Positions 55,184-64,000 are shown, counted from the first letter of the stretch. The stretch: 64,000 bases of DNA from Pseudomonas sp. KK4 (GCF_001984065.1 NZ_LYVP01000002.1:1-64000); one strand, 5' to 3'. Numbers and translations: made by a program. Notes: generated by a model from the sequence alone, not told the origin.

Positions 55184-55588
55184 ATGCCGATCATTGTCGA
55201 ACTGCTGAACGAAGCCACCTATCAAGACCAACAGGATTTGCAGAAAATCTTCCGTGATGCGCCGCAGTGGCTGTTCGCGCCCTTCAGCGGTGGCGAGCAA
55301 TTAATTGAAACAAGTCTGCGGGAGGGTTCATTGATTGCCGGACGTTTCAATGATCGACTGCTGGGTGCGGCGCGACTGATGCGGCAGCCGCATGTTTGGC
55401 ATTTGTCGCACTTGTGTGTACGAAAAGTCACCCGGCGCCGTGGCGTCGCGGAACGTCTGGCGAGAGAAGCACAGGCCATGGCTGCGCGCTCCGGTGCCAC
55501 CCTGCACCTGCTGGCGCCCGCCGGTCACCTGCAAGCCCAAGCCCTGGCGGCCAAGCTGAACGTGCCGCTGGATGTCCTGTCGCAATGA
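55184..55588 (+). CDS. PanZ/PanM-like acetyltransferase-fold protein
   Basis: 134 residues. GNAT fold (RFNDRLLGAARL, HLSHLCVRKVTRRRGVAERLAREAQ with the acetyl-CoA loop). N terminus VELLNEATYQDQQDLQKIFRDAPQWL resembles PanZ, which promotes PanD (aspartate decarboxylase) self-cleavage and so ties pantothenate synthesis to acetyl-CoA. Divergent from the OFA transporter. The chosen ATG has AGGAA 8 bases upstream. Confidence 0.82.
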   Translation: MPIIVELLNEATYQDQQDLQKIFRDAPQWLFAPFSGGEQLIETSLREGSLIAGRFNDRLLGAARLMRQPHVWHLSHLCVRKVTRRRGVAERLAREAQAMAARSGATLHLLAPAGHLQAQALAAKLNVPLDVLSQ

Positions 55589-55666
55589 TCACTGACCGGT
55601 CGTCCGTTCCGGAGCGCTATACTCCTCGGCTAAATTTTGAATTCGATCAACTACAAGGACTCGCCC

Positions 55667-57889
55667 ATGAAAGCGTTCGGCAAAATCCTGGGTCTGGTAC
55701 TTCTCGGGTTGTTGCTGATCATTGTGGCGCTGGGCTTTGCCCTGACCCACCTCTTCGATCCCAACGACTACAAAGACGAGATCCGTCAGATTGCCCGTGA
55801 CAAGGCCCACATCGAGCTGACGCTCAATGGCGATATCGGCTGGAGTCTGTTCCCTTGGCTGGGCCTTGAGCTGCACGACGCGGCCGTGGCGACCCTGGCC
55901 AAGCCTGCCGAGCCGTTCGCTGATTTGCAGATGCTTGGCCTGTCAGTCCGTGTGCTGCCGTTACTGCGCCGGGAAGTGCAGATGAGCGACGTGCGTGTCG
56001 AAGGCCTGAACCTGCGCCTGAACCGCGACAAGGACGGCCATGGCAACTGGGAAGACATCGGCAAGATTCCGGCCAATACCGCTGGCACCCCTGCCGCCAC
56101 CACCGGCGAAGCCCAGCCGAGAACCACCGCTCAGGCGGAAAAACCGGCACAGCCCATTCGCCTGGACATCGACAGCCTGACCGTCAACAACGCCAGGGTC
56201 GAATACAACGACGAAAAAACCGGCCGCCAGTTCAGCGCTGAAAGCATCCAGCTGAGCACCGGCCCGGTCCATGACTCCACCAACATTCCAGTCAAGTTGA
56301 CCGCGTTCCTGGGCACCAACCAACCGGTCCTGCGGGTACGCACCGAACTCAACGGCGAACTGCGCTTCGAGCGTGCGTTGCAACGCTACAAGCTCGAAGA
56401 CATGAAGCTGTCCGGTGAAGTCGCCGGCGATCCGCTGCAAGGCAAGACCATGACCTTTGCCGCCCAGGGCCAGTTGCTGTTGGACAGAGCTGCCAACGTC
56501 GCCGAGTGGACCGGCATCAAGATCTCCGCCAATCAATTGCGCGCACTGGGCGAGTTGAAGGTCAACGAGCTCGACAAAACCCCGCAGGTGAGCGGCGGCC
56601 TGTCGATTGCCCAGTTCGACCTGGCCAAATTCGTCGACAGCATCGGTCAGAAACTGCCGACAATGGCCGAAGGCAGCCTGAGCAAAGTCGAGTTGGTCAG
56701 CCGTCTGGCAGGCACACCCACCAGCATCACCCTCGATGACATCAACCTGAAAGTCGACGACAGCACCTTCAGTGGTCGCATCGCCGTTGAGGACTTTGCC
56801 AAACAGTCCCTGCGCGCCACCCTCAAGGCCGACACCTTCAACGTCGACCGTTACCTGCCGCCCAAATCGGCCGAAGCCAACAGTGCCAAACAGGTTCGAG
56901 AGGCCGAAGTGGCCAGCACCGAAGCCGATGCCATGGCCGGTGCCGGCAGCACACCGCTGCCGCAAGCGCCCACCAAAGAGGCCTGGAGTAACGAACGGCT
57001 GTTGCCCGTGGAGCGCCTGAGCAAGCTGGATGTGGATGCCGACCTGACATTCGGCCAGTTGATCCTGGATAAGTTGCCGATTCAGAACGCCACCCTCAAG
57101 GCCAGCGGCCAGGCCGGCCTGCTGACACTGACGAGCCTGCGCGGCGATCTGTACCAAGGCAACTTCGACGCCAAAGGCACCCTCGATGTGCGTCAGCAGG
57201 CGCCGGTGATGAATGTGCAGACCCAGATCAGTCGCGTACCGGTGGAAAAATTCCTCGAAAGCCAGGGCAAGACGCCACCGGTCAAAGGCCTGGTCACGCT
57301 CAACAGCACCCTGACCGGCACAGGCAACAGCCAGAAAGCGCTGATCGAAACCCTCAACGGCAACGCGAGCTTCGTCATCAACAATGGCGTGCTGCTAAAT
57401 GCCAACCTCGAACAGCAACTGTGCAAAGGCATCGCCACGCTCAACCGCAAAACCCTCAGTGGCGAGCCGCGGGGCAAGGACACTCCGTTCCAGGAGCTCA
57501 AGGGCAACCTGAATTTCCGTAACGGCGTGGCCAGCAATCCGGACCTGAAAGTGCGCATCCCGGGGATGACCGTCAACGGCGACGGTGATGTCGATCTGCG
57601 GGTGCTGGGCATGGACTATCGCGTGGGCATCATCGTCGAAGGCGACAAGAGCGACATGCCTGACCCGGCTTGCCAGGTGGGCGAGAAATTCGTCGGCATT
57701 GAATGGCCGCTGCGTTGCCGGGGCCCGCTGGAACTGGGCGCCAAGGCGTGCCGACTGGACAACGAGCGCATGGGCCAGGTGGCCAGCAGACTGGCCGGCG
57801 AGCGCATCAGCGAAAAAATCGACGAGAAGCTGGGCGACAAGGTAAGCCCGGAACTCAAAGACGCACTCAAGGGGCTGTTCAAGCGATGA
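55667..57889 (+). CDS. AsmA family protein
   Basis: 740 residues from ATG 55667 (AAGGA upstream). N-terminal membrane anchor (FGKILGLVLLGLLLIIVALGFAL) with the typical FDPNDYKDEI following; a long repeating beta-groove region of AsmA/VPS13-like type; a low-complexity linker at about 415-450 (SANSAKQVREAEVASTEADA); and the AsmA C-terminal domain. It is thought to move phospholipids to the outer membrane. Coupled to mutY by a 4-base overlap. Confidence 0.93.
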   Translation: MKAFGKILGLVLLGLLLIIVALGFALTHLFDPNDYKDEIRQIARDKAHIELTLNGDIGWSLFPWLGLELHDAAVATLAKPAEPFADLQMLGLSVRVLPLLRREVQMSDVRVEGLNLRLNRDKDGHGNWEDIGKIPANTAGTPAATTGEAQPRTTAQAEKPAQPIRLDIDSLTVNNARVEYNDEKTGRQFSAESIQLSTGPVHDSTNIPVKLTAFLGTNQPVLRVRTELNGELRFERALQRYKLEDMKLSGEVAGDPLQGKTMTFAAQGQLLLDRAANVAEWTGIKISANQLRALGELKVNELDKTPQVSGGLSIAQFDLAKFVDSIGQKLPTMAEGSLSKVELVSRLAGTPTSITLDDINLKVDDSTFSGRIAVEDFAKQSLRATLKADTFNVDRYLPPKSAEANSAKQVREAEVASTEADAMAGAGSTPLPQAPTKEAWSNERLLPVERLSKLDVDADLTFGQLILDKLPIQNATLKASGQAGLLTLTSLRGDLYQGNFDAKGTLDVRQQAPVMNVQTQISRVPVEKFLESQGKTPPVKGLVTLNSTLTGTGNSQKALIETLNGNASFVINNGVLLNANLEQQLCKGIATLNRKTLSGEPRGKDTPFQELKGNLNFRNGVASNPDLKVRIPGMTVNGDGDVDLRVLGMDYRVGIIVEGDKSDMPDPACQVGEKFVGIEWPLRCRGPLELGAKACRLDNERMGQVASRLAGERISEKIDEKLGDKVSPELKDALKGLFKR

Positions 57890-58953
57890 AAGCCGAGCAG
57901 TTTTCAACGGCGGTGCTGGACTGGTACGACCGCCACGGCCGTCATGATTTGCCCTGGCAGCAGGACATCAACCCCTATCGGGTCTGGGTCTCGGAAATCA
58001 TGTTGCAGCAGACGCAGGTCAGCACGGTGCTCAATTACTTCGACCGCTTCATGGCGTCGCTGCCGACGGTCGAAGCCCTCGCCGCCGCGCCGGAAGACGA
58101 AGTGCTGCACTTGTGGACAGGGCTGGGCTATTACACCCGAGCGCGCAATCTGCAGAAAACCGCGAAGATCGTCGTCGAGCAGTACGGCGGCGAATTTCCC
58201 CGGGACGTGGAAAAGCTCACCGACCTGCCGGGCATCGGCCTGTCCACCGCCGGGGCCATCGCCAGCATCAGCATGGGCCTGCGCGCGCCGATCCTCGATG
58301 GCAACGTCAAACGCGTGCTGGCGCGCTTTACCGCGCAAGAGGGGTATCCGGGCGAGCCGAAGGTCGCCAGACAGCTTTGGGCGACCGCTGAGCGCTTTAC
58401 GCCCCATGATCGGGTCAACGCGTACACCCAGGCCATGATGGATCTGGGCGCGACGCTGTGCACCCGCAGCAAACCGAGCTGCCTGCTCTGCCCGCTGGAA
58501 AAGGGCTGCGAAGCACACATGCTCGGCCTGGAAACCCGCTACCCGATCCCCAAGCCGCGCAAAGCCATCCCGCAGAAACGTACGCTGATGCCAATGTTCG
58601 CCAATAGCGAAGGGGCGATCCTGCTTTATCGTCGCCCCTCGACGGGCCTGTGGGGCGGCCTGTGGAGCCTGCCGGAACTCGACGACCTCGACGACCTGCA
58701 GCACCTGGCTTCGCAGCACGCGCTGGCACTCGGCGCCCATCAGGCTCTGCCGAACCTGGTGCACACCTTCAGCCACTTCCAGTTATCCATCGAACCCTGG
58801 CTGGTTCAGGTCCAGGAGTCAGGCCATTACGTGGCCGAGGCCGACTGGCTCTGGTATAACCTCGCCACCCCGCCGCGCCTGGGCCTCGCCGCCCCGGTCA
58901 AAACCTTGCTCGAACGCGCGGCCGCCGTATTGAACGCAGGAGAGTCGTCATGA
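57886..58953 (+). CDS. mutY: A/G-specific adenine DNA glycosylase MutY
   Basis: 355 residues from ATG 57886. Removes A opposite 8-oxoguanine. Catalytic Glu37 in [12 protein letters not shown], helix-hairpin-helix and Asp in [14 protein letters not shown]...LDGNVKR, the 4Fe-4S cluster [17 protein letters not shown] (C-x6-C-x2-C-x5-C), and a C-terminal NUDIX-like domain that recognises 8-oxoG. Flanked by 4-base overlaps with asmA and yggX. Confidence 0.97.
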   Translation: MKAEQFSTAVLDWYDRHGRHDLPWQQDINPYRVWVSEIMLQQTQVSTVLNYFDRFMASLPTVEALAAAPEDEVLHLWTGLGYYTRARNLQKTAKIVVEQYGGEFPRDVEKLTDLPGIGLSTAGAIASISMGLRAPILDGNVKRVLARFTAQEGYPGEPKVARQLWATAERFTPHDRVNAYTQAMMDLGATLCTRSKPSCLLCPLEKGCEAHMLGLETRYPIPKPRKAIPQKRTLMPMFANSEGAILLYRRPSTGLWGGLWSLPELDDLDDLQHLASQHALALGAHQALPNLVHTFSHFQLSIEPWLVQVQESGHYVAEADWLWYNLATPPRLGLAAPVKTLLERAAAVLNAGESS

Positions 58954-59222
58954 CCCGCACCATCATGTGCCGCAAGTACAAAGAAGAACTGCCCGCCCTG
59001 GAGCGCGCACCCTTCCCTGGCGCCAAAGGCCAGGACATTTTTGACCACGTCTCGGCCAAGGCCTGGGCCGACTGGCAAAAACACCAGACCCTGCTGATCA
59101 ACGAAAAGCGCCTGAACATGATGAACGCCGAAGACCGCAAATATTTGCAGGGCGAAATGGACAAGTACTTCTCCGGCGAGGATTACGCCAAGGCCGAAGG
59201 CTACGTGCCGCCGGCCGAATGA
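58950..59222 (+). CDS. yggX: Fe(II)-trafficking/oxidative damage protein YggX
   Basis: 90 residues. Family signature [26 protein letters not shown] with the conserved Cys near residue 7. Protects Fe-S enzymes from oxidation; pairing with the Fe-S enzyme MutY is widely conserved. Overlaps mutY by 4 bases (ATGA). Confidence 0.97.
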   Translation: MTRTIMCRKYKEELPALERAPFPGAKGQDIFDHVSAKAWADWQKHQTLLINEKRLNMMNAEDRKYLQGEMDKYFSGEDYAKAEGYVPPAE

Positions 59223-59274
59223 CCCCCGAATTTCGTAAGCGACGGAATTAATTTAAGAAATTTTAAAAAAGTCG

Positions 59275-59303
59275 TTGACGTAAATCCGAAAAACCCTTTT
59301 AAT
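59275..59303 (+). promoter_or_regulatory. Promoter of tRNA-Phe
   Basis: TTGACG (59275-59280), 17 bases, then TTTAAT (59298-59303), with a GC-rich discriminator (GCGCCCC) before the start near 59311, typical of stable-RNA promoters under growth-rate control. Confidence 0.75.
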
Positions 59304-59313
59304 GCGCCCCGTT

Positions 59314-59389
59314 GCCCAGATAGCTCAGTCGGTAGAGCAGGGGATTGAAAATCCCCGTGTCGGCGGTTCGATTCCGTCTCTGGGCACCA
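59314..59389 (+). tRNA. tRNA-Phe (GAA)
   Basis: 76 bases with encoded CCA. Acceptor GCCCAGA pairs with TCTGGGC; anticodon GAA at 59347-59349 in ATTGAAAATC; T-loop TTCGATTC. All four arms fold. Confidence 0.97.
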
Positions 59390-59396
59390 AATACCG

Positions 59397-59429
59397 AAAA
59401 CCCTGAATCGCAAGATTCAGGGTTTTTTT
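59397..59429 (+). terminator. Terminator of tRNA-Phe
   Basis: AAAACCCTGAATC-GCAA-GATTCAGGGTTTT hairpin followed by more T residues, 8 bases after CCA. Confidence 0.95.
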
Positions 59430-59623
59430 ATGCCTGCGATTTACCAATCCTTCCATCATCGAAAATTCCCACATCGATGACGCCTCGATTCCTACTAACT
59501 GCATAGGGCTTTCATACGCCGCTTTAGGAATCGTCGAATAGATTGCCCACCTTGCCCAGTGAAACCATTGCCCGTGCAGTAACTGCATGAATGCATTCAC
59601 GTTTCACAGTAAGGAAACCGCTC

Positions 59624-60064
59624 ATGAATAAGCTTTTCAAGTTCCTCGCCCTGTCGGCAGTCTTTGCCACAGCCACCGGTTGCGTCAGCTACAACAACAG
59701 CCAGCCGTCCTCCCCGATCGACAGCACCGTCAAAGCCGACCTCAAGGCAGACATCGCAGTCGGTGACGCCATCTCCGGCCAATCCTCGGTCAACATCCTG
59801 TTCGGCTTCCTGAAGTTTGGCGGCGACTCCCAGTTTGCCGACGGTGTCAGCTATGGCGGCCAAAGTGGTGCCGGCCTGGGTAGCCTGGGTCTGGATCCAG
59901 TCAGCGCGGTCAAGTCGGCAGCAGCCTACAAAGCGGTCAAATCTTCCGGCGCCGACCTGATTGTCGCCCCTCGCTATGAAGTGAATGAAGAAAACTACTT
60001 CATCTTCAAGAAGGTTTCCGTCACCGTGAAAGGCAACAAAGGCAACATCCGCAGCATCCGCTAA
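59624..60064 (+). CDS. Small lipoprotein, unknown family
   Basis: 146 residues from ATG 59624 (AAGGA upstream). Signal peptide with a lipobox ATGC (Cys at residue 20), then a Ser/Gly-rich low-complexity region (SPIDSTVKADLKADIAVGDA; GFLKFGGDSQFADG) and a basic C-terminal part (VSVTVKGNKGNIRSIR). The residue after the Cys is Val and the next is Ser, so there is no Asp +2 retention signal and the outer membrane is its likely location. I do not recognise the family with confidence; it is the first gene after tRNA-Phe. Confidence 0.82.
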   Translation: MNKLFKFLALSAVFATATGCVSYNNSQPSSPIDSTVKADLKADIAVGDAISGQSSVNILFGFLKFGGDSQFADGVSYGGQSGAGLGSLGLDPVSAVKSAAAYKAVKSSGADLIVAPRYEVNEENYFIFKKVSVTVKGNKGNIRSIR

Positions 60065-60207
60065 CCCCTCCCCAGGTGATTGTTAAGCGAACCATCCATC
60101 GCGCTTTGGCAAACCAATATTCTTAGCGCGTGGCAATCCGCAGACAGCCCATGAAAGCTGTTTGCGGATTTGATTGCTGACGAAGCAGCCTCGCTTCGAA
60201 TTCCAAC

Positions 60208-60657
60208 CTACTCATCCGCCTTCCAGTGAAAGACCAGGTTCCGCGATGCATTGGCGTCGACATCCGCCGAATCACGCCGCTCCTCACCATCACGCGTTGC
60301 AACCACGGTGTACTTGCCTGGAGGGAGCTGGACGTAAACCAACGGGCCAGCCTGAGTCAGCGTCAATACGGTCTGCCCCTGAACGCTCTTGATTGTCACA
60401 TCGACGTCCGGAACGTATTTGTTTTCCACACCGATGGAGAACGTCATGTGCAGGTTGTAGCCCTTAGCCTGCTGGATTGCCTTTACCTCATCCTCACCAA
60501 CGCCTCCGGACAAGTAGGCGATACCATTTTGTTCCTGCCGTTGAATTTGCACACCGGAGCTATCGATAGGCTCCAGGCTGGCGGCCTGCCCCACAAATGG
60601 AAACATCAGCATGCCGACTGCGGCGATGGAGAACATCATTGAACACATACGCTTCAT
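60208..60657 (-). CDS. Small exported protein with regulatory-like domain
   Basis: 149 residues. Signal peptide (KRMCSMMFSIAAVGMLMFPFVGQA) then a carboxypeptidase-regulatory-like beta domain (TLTQAGPLVYVQLPPGKYTVVATRDG) and a C-terminal strand NLVFHWKADE. Among several start codons in a row, ATG 60657 keeps the Lys-Arg of the signal peptide and has GGGAG 8 bases before it. Role unknown. Confidence 0.75.
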   Translation of the reverse strand: MKRMCSMMFSIAAVGMLMFPFVGQAASLEPIDSSGVQIQRQEQNGIAYLSGGVGEDEVKAIQQAKGYNLHMTFSIGVENKYVPDVDVTIKSVQGQTVLTLTQAGPLVYVQLPPGKYTVVATRDGEERRDSADVDANASRNLVFHWKADE

Positions 60658-60918
60658 CACCTCGACTCCCGGGCCCCACAGAACCCAATCGTTATTGAGT
60701 TGTGATACCTCGTGCAGCGGTCATGTTTTAGATCGATTCATGCTTTAGGCCACTACGAAACGTACTACGCAAAGTGCGACTGATGCCTTACCTGGCGGCA
60801 TTCCGTTTCTGCCGACACGTCCGGCATTTCCTTCCGGTATCGAGGATGCGCCCTGCATCATGCGCCAGCCCACTCTTGCCATTCTCGTCCGCCCTGTTCA
60901 ATCAGCCGCGGAAGACTT

Positions 60919-61965
60919 ATGAGCACTTTAAGATCCAACGACCCACACGATTCACAGCTCGCCTCACTGCTTGGAACTCTCGGCGAGCTGATCCGCCAGG
61001 CACGCCAGAAGGTGCTGAGGAACGTTGATACCGTACAAGTGCAGACTTATTGGCAGATGGGTCGGCATATCGTTGATTTCGAGCAGGAAGGCGCTCGACG
61101 GGCGGTTTACGGCAAACGGTTGCTGGCCAAATTGGCCAAAGATCTATCAGCCGACTTTGGGAAGGGTTTTGACGAGCGCAATTTGCGGTACATGCGAGAT
61201 TTTTATCAGACCTTTCCAATTTGGAACGCACTGCGCCCCGAATTGAGCTGGACCCACTATCGCAGGCTGCTGAGGGTCGACAACGACAACGCCCGCCTCT
61301 GGTACATGAACGAATCAGTGAGCCAGAACTGGTCAAGCCGCGCCCTCGAGCGTCAGATCAACACCCTCTACTACGAGCGCCTGCTAGCCAGCCGGGATCG
61401 TCCCGCCGTAAAGCAGGAGGCCACCACCAACATTCAGCAAATGAAGGCTACCCCTCGGGATTTCATCCGCGATCCGGTGGTACTGGAGTTCCTTGGCCTG
61501 CCCAACGCGGGCAAGCTTCAGGAGAGCGAAATCGAACAGGCACTGATCGAACAACTGCAAGGCTTCCTGCTCGAACTGGGCAAAGGCTTTGCCTTCGTAG
61601 CCCGCCAACAACGGATCAGTACCGACAGCAAGGATTTCTATATTGATCTGGTGTTTTACAACTACCTGCTCAACTGCTTCGTCATCTTCGATATCAAGCG
61701 CGGCGAACTGACCCACCAGGATGTAGGGCAGATGGACATGTATGTGCGCATGTACGACGACCTTAAACGCGGAGAGAAAGACGGGCCTACAGTCGGCATC
61801 ATCCTCTGTGCGAAAAAAGATGAGTCCGTAGTGCGTTACTCGGTACTGAAGGGCAACGAACAACTCTTTGCGAGCAAATACCAACTGGTACTTCCCAGCG
61901 AAGAGGAACTGCGAGCCGAACTGGACCGAGAGCAAGCATTTCTTGAAGAACGGCTGAATCAGTAA
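60919..61965 (+). CDS. PDDEXK nuclease of the DUF1016/YhcG family
   Basis: 348 residues. N-terminal DUF1016 helical domain (YWQMGRHIVDFEQEG, YGKRLLAKLAKDLSADFGKGFDERNLRYMRDFYQTFP) and a C-terminal PDDEXK nuclease domain: FYIDLVFYNYLLNCFVIFDIKRG, where the usual E/Q-x-K is I-K after Asp, so metal and Lys residues are plausible. Similar proteins sit near type I restriction systems or stand alone; there is no R-M gene here. The 258-bp gap upstream (60661-60918) has no other feature I can name. Confidence 0.85.
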   Translation: MSTLRSNDPHDSQLASLLGTLGELIRQARQKVLRNVDTVQVQTYWQMGRHIVDFEQEGARRAVYGKRLLAKLAKDLSADFGKGFDERNLRYMRDFYQTFPIWNALRPELSWTHYRRLLRVDNDNARLWYMNESVSQNWSSRALERQINTLYYERLLASRDRPAVKQEATTNIQQMKATPRDFIRDPVVLEFLGLPNAGKLQESEIEQALIEQLQGFLLELGKGFAFVARQQRISTDSKDFYIDLVFYNYLLNCFVIFDIKRGELTHQDVGQMDMYVRMYDDLKRGEKDGPTVGIILCAKKDESVVRYSVLKGNEQLFASKYQLVLPSEEELRAELDREQAFLEERLNQ

Positions 61966-62042
61966 ACGTGATGGTGACGATGGATTGTCCATCCGCAACC
62001 CGAGGACTATCGTGGGCAACTACCCGCAAAGGTCCAACGCCG

Positions 62043-63017
62043 ATGAATTTGCAGGACACGCCCTCACTGGCCCCAGCCCAAATCGAGTTGCAGCTGACCG
62101 CTGACGTTTCAGGCGAACCCTTCAGGCAAGCCGCAGCCGACGGATTCATTCTCGGCGGCTTCACCTGGCGGCACTCGGCCAGGGACACTTCCCGCCCAAT
62201 CGTGATCATCAACGCCGCCACCTCGGTTCGCTGCCGCCACTACTCACGCTTCGCCGATTATCTGTTCGCCAACGACTTCGACGTCATGACCTTTGACTAC
62301 CGCGGCATCGGCGAATCCCGCCCGGCCTCGCTCAAAGGGCTTCAAGCCTCGTGGAGTGATTGGGGCGCGCTGGATTTCGAAGCGATGCTCCAACGTGTGC
62401 AGCGGGAGTTTCCCGGGCAGCCTGTCGACGTGGTTGGCCACAGTTTTGGCGGTTGCGCAGCAGGACTGGGGGCGTCCGGCAAGATCATTCGGAGAATGGT
62501 GACCGTAGGGGCTCAGTTCGCTTACTGGCGTGACTACGCGCCCGAACATCGCTGGCGAATGTTCGGCAAATGGCATCTGGTGATGCCAATGGTGACAATG
62601 TTGTGCGGTTTCTTTCCCGGCAAGCGTCTCGGCTGGCTGGAAGACACCCCCGCTGGCGTCGTCCGGGACTGGAGCACACCCACGCCGCGCTACGAAACAC
62701 GGCCCAGCGGTCGCGCCATACAGGCAAAAGCCGGTCGCCTGCCCTTCGCAGACGTCACGGCAAAGATACTGGCCATCAGCATCAGCGACGATCCCTACGG
62801 CACCGTTGCAGCCATCGAGCGCCTGCTCGGCTATTTCACCGGCAGCACCAACACCCACCTGCGAATCACCCCAAAAGACATCGGCCAGACAGAAGTCGGA
62901 CATTTCGCCTTTTTTCGCAGCGCATACCAAGCCACACTATGGCCCATTGCATTGACCTGGCTGCAAAACGGCGAACTGGCCCCCGATACCCCTGGGCAAA
63001 CAGTGCCCCGCAGCTGA
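62043..63017 (+). CDS. Alpha/beta hydrolase
   Basis: 324 residues from ATG 62043. Alpha/beta hydrolase fold with the nucleophile elbow GHSFGG at about residue 143-148, an early YRGIGESRPASLKGLQ segment, and DDPYGTVAAIERLL and FGHF-like GHFAFFR near the end for Asp and His. A cap-like insertion lies in the middle. It could be an esterase or a thioesterase; substrate not predictable. The open frame begins 75 bases earlier; the chosen ATG has AAGG upstream. Confidence 0.8.
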   Translation: MNLQDTPSLAPAQIELQLTADVSGEPFRQAAADGFILGGFTWRHSARDTSRPIVIINAATSVRCRHYSRFADYLFANDFDVMTFDYRGIGESRPASLKGLQASWSDWGALDFEAMLQRVQREFPGQPVDVVGHSFGGCAAGLGASGKIIRRMVTVGAQFAYWRDYAPEHRWRMFGKWHLVMPMVTMLCGFFPGKRLGWLEDTPAGVVRDWSTPTPRYETRPSGRAIQAKAGRLPFADVTAKILAISISDDPYGTVAAIERLLGYFTGSTNTHLRITPKDIGQTEVGHFAFFRSAYQATLWPIALTWLQNGELAPDTPGQTVPRS

Positions 63018-63053
63018 GCCACTACCCTTTCAACGAATTACGGAACGACGCCC

Positions 63054-63470
63054 ATGGCCTCCGCCAACAAGCAGCAAAAACGCGCCACTCGCGCCAAGGC
63101 CAAAGCCAAGCAGAACCGCACCCAACGCGCCGCCGCGCCGGTCGAGCTGGACCCGAACGACGATCGCATCGATTTCGAATCGGTGGACCTGACCGAGCTG
63201 TTCAAGGAAATGATCGACGCGCAAAAAATCAGCCAACAGGCCATGTGCACCGCCTTTCTGGAACACCCGTTGCTCGCGCTGGTGCTCGAACAGGAAGGCG
63301 AAGAAACAGCCACAGACTTCATCATTTCCGCGCTGATCGAATACCGCCAATGGTCCGCTGAAGTCGACGAAGCCGCCGCCTTGGCCTGGATCGAATCCCC
63401 GGAGTTCCAGGTTGACTACGTCGCGGCCTCCGAAGCCATCGCCGCCCAAAACCAACAGAAACCAGACTGA
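63054..63470 (+). CDS. Uncharacterised protein with basic N-tail (paralogue A)
   Basis: 138 residues. Basic N-tail (ASANKQQKRATRAKAKAKQN) like a nucleic-acid or ribosome-binding tail, then an acidic helical domain ending WIESPEFQVDYVAASEAI. Shares its N-tail and C-terminal pattern (ALIEYRQWSAEVDEAAALAW) with the next gene, so it arose by tandem duplication. No known family recognised. Confidence 0.75.
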   Translation: MASANKQQKRATRAKAKAKQNRTQRAAAPVELDPNDDRIDFESVDLTELFKEMIDAQKISQQAMCTAFLEHPLLALVLEQEGEETATDFIISALIEYRQWSAEVDEAAALAWIESPEFQVDYVAASEAIAAQNQQKPD

Positions 63471-63476
63471 GTTCCC

Positions 63477-63929
63477 ATGGCCTCCCTGAACAAGCAACAA
63501 AAACGCGCCAAACGCGCAAAAGCCAAAGCCAAGCAAATCCGCATGGTCGGCAGAAAGCCCGCCGCACTGGACGACGACCTCGACCACCTCGCCGAGCCAA
63601 TCCCGGACTACACCCTGGCGATGTTCAGCAAAATGCGCGATGCCGAAGTCATCAGTAACAGCGAGATGCTCTCGGTTTTGCTGACCAACCTGGCCTTTAT
63701 CATCATTGACCATCCAGAATTGCTGGACATGGAAAACGCCGATAACGAGGACATGGCCGCCACCCATCTGGCCGCCGACATGCTCATCGACTACCGCATG
63801 TGGGCCGACGGCATGGACCGCGAAACGGCACAGGCATGGCTGATGACTCCACAATTCATCGACGATTTTGGCCAGGCGCTGGACAGCTATCGGCAGACGC
63901 TGGAAGCGCAGGACGGAAAAAGCGAGTAG
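63477..63929 (+). CDS. Uncharacterised protein with basic N-tail (paralogue B)
   Basis: 150 residues, starting 6 bases after paralogue A. Same N-tail (ASLNKQQKRAKRAKAKAKQI) and same C-terminal pattern (MLIDYRMWADGMDRETAQAWL, TPQFIDDFGQAL), with a more hydrophobic middle (SVLLTNLAFIIIDHPELLDM). Function unknown. Likely cotranscribed with A. Confidence 0.75.
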   Translation: MASLNKQQKRAKRAKAKAKQIRMVGRKPAALDDDLDHLAEPIPDYTLAMFSKMRDAEVISNSEMLSVLLTNLAFIIIDHPELLDMENADNEDMAATHLAADMLIDYRMWADGMDRETAQAWLMTPQFIDDFGQALDSYRQTLEAQDGKSE

Positions 63930-63960
63930 CGCTGAGCCACCACACCAGGTCCACGAAAAC

Positions 63961-63998
63961 AAAACGGCCGCCTGTCATCACTGACAGCGGCCGTTTTT
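63961..63998 (+). terminator. Terminator after paralogue B
   Basis: AAAACGGCCGC and GCGGCCGTTTT form a long stem with an inner TGTCA/TGACA stem and a bulged base, followed by T residues. Confidence 0.85.
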
Positions 63999-64000
63999 TA

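Noticed and set aside
59325..59600. 91-residue minus-strand frame over tRNA-Phe
   Set aside because: It is antisense to the tRNA and its terminator; a common false call.

Overview
The window is a chromosomal segment from a Pseudomonas of the fluorescens group. Supporting evidence is the high-GC coding, the hut gene order with separate hutF and hutG, the separated glnA and ntrBC, many orthologues of Pseudomonas core genes, and about a dozen copies of the GTGGGAGCGGGCTTGCTCGCGA-type REP sequence that fills intergenic gaps in this group. No phage, transposase, integrase or CRISPR array is visible.

Layout. 1-1167: the 5' part of a large Ig-repeat-like protein, running off the window edge. 1.3-16.3 kb: a complete histidine utilisation (hut) locus. 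HutH, HutU, HutI, HutF and HutG convert histidine to glutamate, formate and ammonia. HutXWV and an NCS1 permease import substrate, HutC represses and HutD is an accessory protein. A second HutH-like protein lacks the catalytic MIO tripeptide. The hutU promoter region carries a sigma54 promoter, a HutC operator at the start site and possible NtrC and CbrB sites upstream. 16.4-21.8 kb: lipocalin, a small lipoprotein, an amino-acid-type chemoreceptor, a ParE-type toxin-antitoxin pair, a DUF924 protein and fbp. 22-33.6 kb: a DUF3999/DUF2339 membrane pair, glgP, a YkgJ-like cysteine-cluster protein, typA and thiI.

33.7-40.1 kb is a nitrogen control block: glnA with a sigma54 promoter, two DUF4124 proteins, ntrBC (glnLG) with its own NtrC box and sigma54 promoter, and a repeat-built small RNA gene matching NrsZ by position and promoter type. 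40.1-49.9 kb: a small membrane protein, trmL, secB, grxC, an inactive-looking rhodanese, gpmI, envC, ctpA, a YibQ-type deacetylase, a Vps62-related protein and an orphan solute-binding protein. 49.9-53 kb: the histidine biosynthesis run hisB-hisH-(DUF2164)-hisA-hisF. 53-59.4 kb: an OFA-family transporter, a PanZ-like acetyltransferase, asmA-mutY-yggX and tRNA-Phe. 59.6-64 kb is a less conserved stretch: two small exported proteins, a DUF1016 (YhcG-type) nuclease, an alpha/beta hydrolase and two tandem paralogues of unknown function.

A common theme is nitrogen: histidine synthesis, histidine breakdown, glutamine synthetase, NtrBC and an NtrC-controlled small RNA lie within about 50 kb, and three sigma54 promoters in addition to the hutU one are proposed or visible. 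Sequence alone supports the promoter motifs. The regulatory wiring is inference backed by known Pseudomonas biology.
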